Assembly: GCA_027325115.1 (NCBI GenBank)
Contig: DAHWFG010000020.1
Location: 1-8,915, forward strand
Direction of reading: 5' to 3'
DNA: 8,915 bases
Source: JAKBCQ01 sp021807585
Lineage (GTDB): Bacteria > Planctomycetota > Planctomycetia > Isosphaerales > Isosphaeraceae
A model generated the notes under the pieces. That model saw only the letters and a program-made list of their open reading frames with translations, had not been told where the DNA came from and ran no database searches. Positions within the stretch are counted from its first letter, which is position 1. Every line of letters begins with the position of its first letter. This document shows, piece after piece, positions 1 to 5,613 of the stretch. The translations under genes and the position numbers were made by a program.

Positions 1-1667
1 ATTCTCATGCGATTGATCTCGATTTCTCCGATCGTTCGCTCGTCTTGATATTCCACGTTCGAGACACGGGAATCGGAATTCCCCGGCGGAAGCTCGAATC
101 GATCTTCGATCCGTTCGAGCAAGCCGACGGCTCGACGTCGCGCAAGTTCGGCGGCACGGGACTGGGATTGTCGATCACGCGTAGGTTGATATCGCTGATG
201 GGTGGAGAGGTGCGAGCCGAGAGTGAAGTCGGCCGCGGCAGCGAGTTCCGCTTCGAGATCAAGCTCGAGATCAATCCCGACGCGCCGCCCAAACCCTTCG
301 AGATCGATCCCCAGGCGCTCGAGGGTTTACCCATTTTAATCGTCGACGATAATCTCACCAATCGAATTATCCTCACCGAGGTGCTTTCTTATTGGAGAGC
401 CGCGCCGACCGCGGTCGAGGGGCACGTCGCGGCGCTCGCGGCGATGCGCGCAGCGTCGGCGCGCGGCGAACCGTTTGCGCTCGTGATTCTCGATTTGATG
501 ATGCCCGAGGTCGACGGTTATGAACTCGCCAAACGCATTCGCGAGTATCCCGAATTCTCGCATGTGACAATTATGATCTTATCGTCCGACGGCGAAACGG
601 GAGACGATGACATGTGTCACGAGCTCGGCGTCGCGGCGCGACTCTCCAAGCCGATTCGCCAGTCCGAACTGTTCAACGCGATCATGACGGTCCTCGCCAC
701 GAGCCGCGGTCGGCGATCCGATCCGCGGGAAAAACCCGCCGAAATCGCGGCCGATCCCGCGCAGCACGCCGCTCGTCCGCGCAAGATCCTCCTCGCGGAA
801 GATCATGTGATCAATCAAATCCTTGCGATCAAACTCCTCTCGAAAAAAGGTCATACCGTCGTCGTCGCTCCCGACGGCGCCAAGGCCGTCGCCGAATTTA
901 GCAATAATAAATTCGACTTGATTTTGATGGACGTTCAGATGCCCGAGATGGACGGATTCGAGGCGACCGCGGTGATTCGGAGCCTTGAGGCCGATCGGGG
1001 GGGGCGCATCCCGATCGTCGCGCTCACCGCTCATGCGATGAAGGGAGACCGCGAGCGCTGCCTCGCCGCGGGATTCGACGGTTACATCTCCAAGCCGATC
1101 AATCCCGCCGAACTCAACGACGAAATCGATCGACTCGCAAATCAATCTTGCTTGGAATCGACCGCGACTTCGGAGACCTCCCCGTCGGATCAACAGCTTG
1201 AAGAGTCTCGCGATAAATCGATTTCTAGCCGATATCCAGACATGCTTGAACATGATGATCACGCGATCGATTCGGGTCCGCCGCCGTTTGATGTTGCGAA
1301 GGCGATGCGGTGTGTCGCGGGAGACGAAGAACTCTTCCGCGAGCTATTGGGGCTTCTCGTCGACGAGTCGCCAAGAATGCTCGACGAACTGCGCATCGCG
1401 ATCGATTCGGGATCGAGATCGGTCGTTCGTCGATGTGCGCACACGATCAAAGGCGCGGCGTCGCAGCTCGCCGCCGAACCGACTCGAAGAGTCGCCGAGG
1501 AGATCGAGGCGATCGGCGAATCGGCGGCGATTCCCGTCGTCGAATCGCTTTACAAAAGTCTCATACATGAATCCGATCGACTCAATCGCGCCGCCCGCTC
1601 CTATCTCGACGATCGCCCCGACGCGTCGGGGCGAACCGCCGAACTCGTAGGATCCGCGCCCTCGTGA
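1..1667 (+). CDS. Hybrid sensor histidine kinase, C-terminal part (HATPase-REC-REC-HPt); 5' end outside window
   Basis: This is the C-terminal half of a membrane or cytosolic sensor kinase that autophosphorylates and passes the phosphate through a His-Asp-His-Asp relay. The frame is open from base 3 with no stop, so the true start and the sensor and HisKA domains lie upstream; the TTG at 45 is not a start. Visible in order are the end of a HATPase_c domain (G1 box DTGIGIP, F box DPFEQADGS, G2 box GGTGLGLSI, to about base 260), receiver 1 (about 325-690; acidic pair VDD, phospho-acceptor Asp codon 492-494, Lys in LSKP), receiver 2 (about 780-1140; AED, acceptor Asp codon 930-932 in MDVQMPEMDG, Lys in ISKP), and an HPt domain (about 1285-1560; HTIKGAASQ with the phospho-His codon at 1440-1442). 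The order resembles BarA/ArcB-like kinases. All catalytic residues seen are intact. The signal it senses cannot be told from this fragment. A perfect 22-base palindrome lies near its 3' end. Confidence 0.93.
   Translation, partial: SHAIDLDFSDRSLVLIFHVRDTGIGIPRRKLESIFDPFEQADGSTSRKFGGTGLGLSITRRLISLMGGEVRAESEVGRGSEFRFEIKLEINPDAPPKPFEIDPQALEGLPILIVDDNLTNRIILTEVLSYWRAAPTAVEGHVAALAAMRAASARGEPFALVILDLMMPEVDGYELAKRIREYPEFSHVTIMILSSDGETGDDDMCHELGVAARLSKPIRQSELFNAIMTVLATSRGRRSDPREKPAEIAADPAQHAARPRKILLAEDHVINQILAIKLLSKKGHTVVVAPDGAKAVAEFSNNKFDLILMDVQMPEMDGFEATAVIRSLEADRGGRIPIVALTAHAMKGDRERCLAAGFDGYISKPINPAELNDEIDRLANQSCLESTATSETSPSDQQLEESRDKSISSRYPDMLEHDDHAIDSGPPPFDVAKAMRCVAGDEELFRELLGLLVDESPRMLDELRIAIDSGSRSVVRRCAHTIKGAASQLAAEPTRRVAEEIEAIGESAAIPVVESLYKSLIHESDRLNRAARSYLDDRPDASGRTAELVGSAPS
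1613..1634. repeat. Perfect 22-base palindrome inside the kinase 3' end
   Basis: Each base from 1613 to 1623 pairs with its partner from 1634 back to 1624, with no loop or mismatch; the next pair outward (1612/1635, A/A) fails. The core is CCCCGACGCGTCGGGG (1616-1631). It codes for Arg-Pro-Asp-Ala-Ser-Gly-Arg in a low-conservation tail after the HPt domain, about 30 bases before the stop. No T run follows on the plus strand, so it is not a classical terminator. Confidence 0.85.
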
Positions 1668-1770
1668 CCGGAGTTACGTAATACATGTATTTATTCACTA
1701 TTTCATTCATAGATGAGTTCGACGCGAACGTTCGATGAACCGCCCTCATTCTTAGTGAGAGTTATTTTTG
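1668..1770 (+). promoter_or_regulatory. AT-rich spacer with short palindromes, possible promoter or operator region
   Basis: This gap between the kinase and the response regulator is clearly more AT-rich than the surrounding DNA. It carries the palindromes TTACGTAA (1674-1681), ATACATGTAT (1681-1690) and CGAACGTTCG (1725-1734), the last overlapping a GTTCG-ACG-CGAAC inverted repeat (1717-1729). I see no convincing -35/-10 pair and no U-rich terminator. It may hold a promoter or regulator site for the downstream gene; this is inferred from composition and symmetry only. Confidence 0.3.
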
Positions 1771-2733
1771 ATGAACACTCTATCAATATCCGAGGACTCC
1801 GCCGAGGTTCCGGCGGCGCCCATGATTCGCGAACGGCGATCGGTAATTCTCGTGGTCGACGATTCGCCTTTCGACCGGCGATTGGTGGCGGGATTGATCG
1901 ACAAGATCGACGATTTCGCGGCGATCACGGCGCGCGACGGAGTCGAGGCGTTGGCGAAGCTCGACTCCGAACCCGTATCGATCGTCCTGACCGATTTACA
2001 GATGCCCTCGCTCGACGGTCTGGGGTTGGTTGAACATGTTAAGGTGCGATATCCTTCGATACCCGTCGTGCTGATGACCGCGTGCGGCAGCGAAGAAACC
2101 GCGATGGAGGCGCTAAAACGGGGAGCGGCGAGCTACGTCCCGAAAAAGTCGTTGGCGCGCGAGCTCGTCGAGACGATCCGTCAGGTTCTCGCGGTTTCCG
2201 AACATAAAAAACGCCGCAACCGGCTGCACGCTTCGATCGAACGACGCGTCGTGGGCGTTCGGCTCGAAAACGATCCCGATCTCATCGATCCTCTCATTCA
2301 GATGTTCCAAGATGATTTATCAAGCATGAATATATTCGATGAGAACGCGCGGATGAGGATCGCGATGGCGCTGCGCGAGGCGCTGGCGAACGCGATCTAT
2401 CACGGCAATCTCGAGGTGAGTTCGGATCTCCGACAAGACGACGAACGCGAGTTTTATCGGCTCGCCGACGCCCGAAGATCGATCGCTCCGTACGCAAATC
2501 GAACCGTCGAGATTCACTCCGAGATCAATCGCGAGGGGGTCGTTTACGAGATCGTCGATCAGGGACCGGGTTTCGATATCGCGATCCTCAACCGACCGAT
2601 CGACCCCGAAGACCTGATGCGCGTCGGCGGTAGAGGATTATTGCTGATTCGCACATTTATGGATCAGATGATCCATAACGACTCCGGCAATCGGATCAGG
2701 CTGATCAAACGCGCCCGCCCGCGGGAAAAGTGA
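1771..2733 (+). CDS. Response regulator with RsbW/SpoIIAB-type ATPase output domain
   Basis: A 320-residue protein with an N-terminal receiver (residues about 25-142: acidic pair D30/D31, phospho-acceptor D75 in LTDLQMP, conserved Lys in VPKKS) followed by a HATPase_c_2 domain. The ATPase has an N box EALANAIYHGN (E203, N207, H211), a G1 box DQGPGFD (D263) and a G2 box GGRGLLLIRTFMD (about 286-298), which match the anti-sigma-factor kinases RsbW and SpoIIAB better than sensor kinases. There is no HisKA or DNA-binding domain. From the family, the expected role is phosphorylation-controlled serine kinase or binding activity towards anti-sigma-antagonist proteins; that is inferred. The ATG at 1771 is chosen; a TTG lies directly before it at 1768, and only a weak GAGAG stands about 10 bases upstream. 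It follows the hybrid kinase by about 100 bases on the same strand, so it may receive phosphate from that kinase's HPt. The stop codon overlaps the probable lpdA terminator. Confidence 0.9.
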   Translation: MNTLSISEDSAEVPAAPMIRERRSVILVVDDSPFDRRLVAGLIDKIDDFAAITARDGVEALAKLDSEPVSIVLTDLQMPSLDGLGLVEHVKVRYPSIPVVLMTACGSEETAMEALKRGAASYVPKKSLARELVETIRQVLAVSEHKKRRNRLHASIERRVVGVRLENDPDLIDPLIQMFQDDLSSMNIFDENARMRIAMALREALANAIYHGNLEVSSDLRQDDEREFYRLADARRSIAPYANRTVEIHSEINREGVVYEIVDQGPGFDIAILNRPIDPEDLMRVGGRGLLLIRTFMDQMIHNDSGNRIRLIKRARPREK

Positions 2734-2752
2734 AAAACCGCGTTCGACACGG
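2733..2752 (-). terminator. Probable Rho-independent terminator of the sucA-sucB-lpdA operon
   Basis: Read on the minus strand, about 27 bases after the lpdA stop, the sequence forms a short hairpin (CCG...CGG arms with an internal mismatch and two more pairs around a TCG loop, 2738-2752) followed at once by five Ts (2737-2733). The T run coincides with the stop codon of the convergent response regulator. The stem is short and imperfect, so strength is uncertain; on the plus strand no T run follows. Confidence 0.4.
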
Positions 2753-2779
2753 CGAAAAACCAAACAGCAATTCACACAA

Positions 2780-4198
2780 TTACATATGGATTGCTCGTTT
2801 ATCCACGGCGAGCGCCGCCTCTTTGAACGCCTCGGAGAGCGTCGGGTGCGCGTGGCACGTCCGCGCTATGTCCTCGGCGCTTCCGCCGAATTCCATCACC
2901 GCGACCGCCTCGGCGATCATATCCGAGGCGCGCGGACCCAAGATATGAACGCCGAGCAAGCGATCGGTCTTGGAATCGGCCAAAACTTTCACCACCCCCT
3001 CGGTCTCGTCCATCGCCTTGGCGCGACCGTTCGCCAAAAACGGGAATTTGCCCACTTTATATGTTAAACCTTTGCTTTTCGCTTGCTCCTCGGTCAATCC
3101 CACGCTCGCCATCTCGGGCCACGTGTAGATGACGCTCGGAATCGTATCGTAATCGACATGACCCGCTTTCCCGGCGATGATCTCGGCGACGGCGATCCCT
3201 TCGTCCTCGGCCTTGTGCGCCAGCATCGGTCCGTCGATCACGTCGCCGATCGCGTAAATACCCTCAACATTCGTCCGATATCGCGTGTCGACCGCGATCT
3301 TCCCCGTCTTGGGATCGATCTTGGCGCCAAGCTCCTCCAAACCGAGCTTGTCGGCGAAGGCGCGTCGTCCCACGGCCACAAGCACACGATCGCATGAATA
3401 AGAAAGCGATCCTCCATGATTCGTCTCGGCGCGCACGTTCGCTCGGCCGTTCTGATGTTCGATTCCGGTCACTTTCGTTTCAAGCTGAAATTCGAGCCCC
3501 TGTTTGGCGAGGCTCTTATGGAGCAGGCCGCCGATCTCGACGTCGGCGAGCGGCGTGATCCGCGGGAGAAATTCGACGACGGTCACTTTCGACCCCAACC
3601 TGCGCCATACCGAACCCAGCTCGAGCCCGATGTAACCCCCGCCGACCACGACGAGGTGTTCCGGAACGCGATCAAAACAGAGCGCCTCGGTCGAACTGAC
3701 AACCGTCTTGCCGTCGAACTTGAGAAACGGCAACTCGACCGGAACGCTCCCCGTCGCGACGACAATGTGCGAAGCCTCAAGCGAAACGTCGCCACCGTCG
3801 CCCCCTCGAACCGACACTTTACCGGGCGCCTCGATCTTCGCCACCCCCTCGATCGCCGTGATCTTGTTCTTCTTGAACAAAAACCGAACGCCGTCGGTTA
3901 ATTCTTTCACGACTTTATCTTTTCGAGCCAGCATCGCCGGCAAATCGACCCCGAGCTTGTCGACGCGAATTCCATGAGTCTTGAACCGCGCCTCGGCGAG
4001 ATGATAAAGCTCGCTCGAATCAAGCAGCGCCTTGCTGGGAATGCATCCGACGTTCAGGCATGTACCGCCGAGACTCGGCCGCTTCTCGACGCACGCGACT
4101 TTCATCCCAAGCTGAGCCGCGCGAATCGCCGCGACATAACCGCCGGGCCCCGCGCCGATCACCACCATGTCGTACCGATTTGATCCAGCGGCCGTCAT
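2780..4198 (-). CDS. lpdA: Dihydrolipoyl dehydrogenase (E3)
   Basis: A 472-residue flavoprotein, full family length, that reoxidises the dihydrolipoyl arm of the E2 component and reduces NAD+. The N-terminal FAD-binding segment has GAGPGG (residues 15-20) and the redox disulfide motif GGTCLNVGCIPSK with C47 and C52. A central NAD-binding Rossmann segment has VVGGGYIGLELG, a second FAD-contact motif is YAIGDV, and the C-terminal dimerisation domain carries the catalytic pair H451 and E456 in HPTLSE. The ATG at 4198 is well supported by a GAGAAGG ribosome-binding site 8 bases upstream (4207-4213). It is the third gene after E1 and E2, separated from E2 by 122 bases, so it is most likely the E3 of this 2-oxoglutarate dehydrogenase, though E3 is often shared with pyruvate dehydrogenase and the glycine cleavage system. 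The larger gap leaves room for separate expression from an internal promoter. Confidence 0.96.
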   Translation of the reverse strand: MTAAGSNRYDMVVIGAGPGGYVAAIRAAQLGMKVACVEKRPSLGGTCLNVGCIPSKALLDSSELYHLAEARFKTHGIRVDKLGVDLPAMLARKDKVVKELTDGVRFLFKKNKITAIEGVAKIEAPGKVSVRGGDGGDVSLEASHIVVATGSVPVELPFLKFDGKTVVSSTEALCFDRVPEHLVVVGGGYIGLELGSVWRRLGSKVTVVEFLPRITPLADVEIGGLLHKSLAKQGLEFQLETKVTGIEHQNGRANVRAETNHGGSLSYSCDRVLVAVGRRAFADKLGLEELGAKIDPKTGKIAVDTRYRTNVEGIYAIGDVIDGPMLAHKAEDEGIAVAEIIAGKAGHVDYDTIPSVIYTWPEMASVGLTEEQAKSKGLTYKVGKFPFLANGRAKAMDETEGVVKVLADSKTDRLLGVHILGPRASDMIAEAVAVMEFGGSAEDIARTCHAHPTLSEAFKEAALAVDKRAIHM

Positions 4199-4269
4199 AT
4201 CGCTCGCCTTCTCTCAGATGAAAGGATAAGCATGTTGCAAATTAACGTCGAACGACGAACAAAGCGCAA

Positions 4270-4294
4270 CGATCGGCGAAGCTTTTGCCGATCG
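4270..4294 (-). promoter_or_regulatory. Hairpin in the sucB-lpdA gap (attenuator, processing site or weak terminator)
   Basis: Eight-base arms CGATCGGC (4270-4277) and GCCGATCG (4287-4294) are perfectly complementary around a 9-base loop. The hairpin starts 26 bases after the sucB stop on the minus strand. The bases that follow (TTGCGCTTTGTTCG) are only moderately T-rich, so it is a poor classical terminator; partial read-through, RNA processing or mRNA 3'-end protection would all fit. The sequence CGATCGGC is also common in this DNA as part of general GATC enrichment, which weakens the case slightly. Confidence 0.4.
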
Positions 4295-4320
4295 GCCGCT
4301 ATCAACCTCGCCGAATACGA

Positions 4321-5604
4321 TCATATGTCGAGCATCAGACGCTCGGGGCTCTCGACCTTCTCCTTGATCTTCACCAGGAAGCTCACGGCCTCGCGCCCAT
4401 CGACAATTCTATGATCATACGAAAGTGCAAGATACATCATCGGACGGATGACCACCTGATCGCCGCGTGCGACGGGGCGATTCTGGATCGCGTGCATGCC
4501 GAGGATCCCGCTTTGGGGGGGGTTGAGGATCGGCGTCGAAAGGAGCGAACCGAACACGCCGCCGTTGGTGATCGTGAACGTTCCGCCTTGAAGGTCCGCG
4601 ACCGAAATCGTCCCCTCACGCGCCTTGACCGCATACGCCGCGATCGCCTTTTCGATCCCGGCGAACGAAAGCTTGTCGGCGTCGCGCACCACCGGAACCA
4701 TCAGCCCGCGCTCGGTGCTCACCGCCACTCCCACGTCGTACACGTTGTGATAAACAATGTCCGATCCCTCGACCCGCGCGTTCACCGCCGGATATTCCCG
4801 CAACGCCTCGACCGCGGCCTTGACGAAAAACGACATGAATCCAAGACCGACCGAATGCTTATTTTTAAACGTTTCTTTGTATTTATTTCGTAGATCCATG
4901 ATCGCCGACATGTCGGCTTCGTTGAACGTCGTGAGGATCGCCGCGGTGCGCTGCGCCTCGACGAGCCGCTGGGCGATTTTTTGGCGAATCCCGCTCATCC
5001 GTTTCCGCGTTTCGCGTGGAACCGACGTCGCGCTCGGTTTCACCGCGGCGGCGGGCTGAAGCGGCGCCGCGGCGGACTCGCGCGGCGGAGCGGCTGAAGA
5101 AGAAGCTGACATATGCTCAAGAACATCTCCTTTAGTCAATCTGCCGCCGGGACCGGTCGCGGCGATGTTCGCGGGATCGACCCGTTCCTCGACGACGAGC
5201 CGACGCACCGCGGGAGAAAGATGAATCTCTTTGGCTTCGCCGCCGTTCACCGACGCCGCGATCGCCGAATCGGAGCGCGAAGCCGTCGTGCTCGTCGAAG
5301 CCGAGCCCGCCGCAACCGAAGCGCCCCCCGCCGCGCCGTCGACCCGAGCGGGAACCGACGCGGTCGCCGACGAGTCGATCACGCCGATTTCGGCGCCGAT
5401 CGCGACCGTCGTTCCCTCGGCGGTTTTCACCCGCAAAACCCCCGAGGAAGGCGCGGGTACGACGTTGCTCGCCTTATCGGTTTCGAGCTCGTAAAGCGGC
5501 TCGCCCGCTTTCACCGCGGCGCCGTCGGACTTCAGCCAACGCGCCAGGATTCCCTCGGTGATCGACTCTCCAACTCCAGGCACTTTGATCGATACGGTGG
5601 CCAT
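4321..5604 (-). CDS. sucB: Dihydrolipoyllysine-residue succinyltransferase (E2 of 2-oxoglutarate dehydrogenase)
   Basis: A 427-residue acyltransferase that takes the succinyl group from E1 on its lipoyl arm and transfers it to CoA, and forms the core of the complex. A single lipoyl domain spans about residues 2-78 with the lipoylated K44 in ETDKAS. An Ala/Ser-rich flexible linker (about 80-125) leads to a peripheral-subunit-binding domain (about 127-165, LSPAVRRLVVEE...GPGGRLTKGDV), then a second Ala/Pro linker, and the catalytic domain (about 200-427) with the active-site H398 and D402 in HRIVDG. One lipoyl domain and the position directly after sucA point to the succinyl- rather than acetyltransferase. 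The ATG at 5604 has an AAGGAG ribosome-binding site (5617-5622) 12 bases upstream, lying inside the last codons of sucA; the genes are 9 bases apart, so coupled translation is likely. A C8 tract (4515-4522) encodes part of Asn-Pro-Pro. Confidence 0.96.
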   Translation of the reverse strand: MATVSIKVPGVGESITEGILARWLKSDGAAVKAGEPLYELETDKASNVVPAPSSGVLRVKTAEGTTVAIGAEIGVIDSSATASVPARVDGAAGGASVAAGSASTSTTASRSDSAIAASVNGGEAKEIHLSPAVRRLVVEERVDPANIAATGPGGRLTKGDVLEHMSASSSAAPPRESAAAPLQPAAAVKPSATSVPRETRKRMSGIRQKIAQRLVEAQRTAAILTTFNEADMSAIMDLRNKYKETFKNKHSVGLGFMSFFVKAAVEALREYPAVNARVEGSDIVYHNVYDVGVAVSTERGLMVPVVRDADKLSFAGIEKAIAAYAVKAREGTISVADLQGGTFTITNGGVFGSLLSTPILNPPQSGILGMHAIQNRPVARGDQVVIRPMMYLALSYDHRIVDGREAVSFLVKIKEKVESPERLMLDI

Positions 5605-5613
5605 CGGCTCGCG

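Noticed and set aside
579..1262. Long minus-strand open frame (227 codons) opposite the hybrid kinase
   Set aside because: It is antisense to well-conserved receiver domains, with no recognisable motifs; high-GC codon bias commonly leaves such frames open.
1725..1734. CGAACGTTCG as a possible LexA/SOS box
   Set aside because: Known boxes of the GAAC...GTTC type need a central spacer of several bases; here the half sites abut, and the neighbouring genes are not SOS genes.
1713..2033. Small plus-strand ORF with ATG at 1713 starting ahead of the response regulator
   Set aside because: It mostly overlaps the receiver domain in another frame and its protein is low-complexity Arg/Gly; the receiver frame is clearly the coding one.
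4217..4270. Possible internal promoter for lpdA on the minus strand (TTGCAA or TTCGAC with TTATCC-like hexamers)
   Set aside because: No pair has both good hexamers and 16-18 base spacing, so it is mentioned only as a possibility under lpdA.
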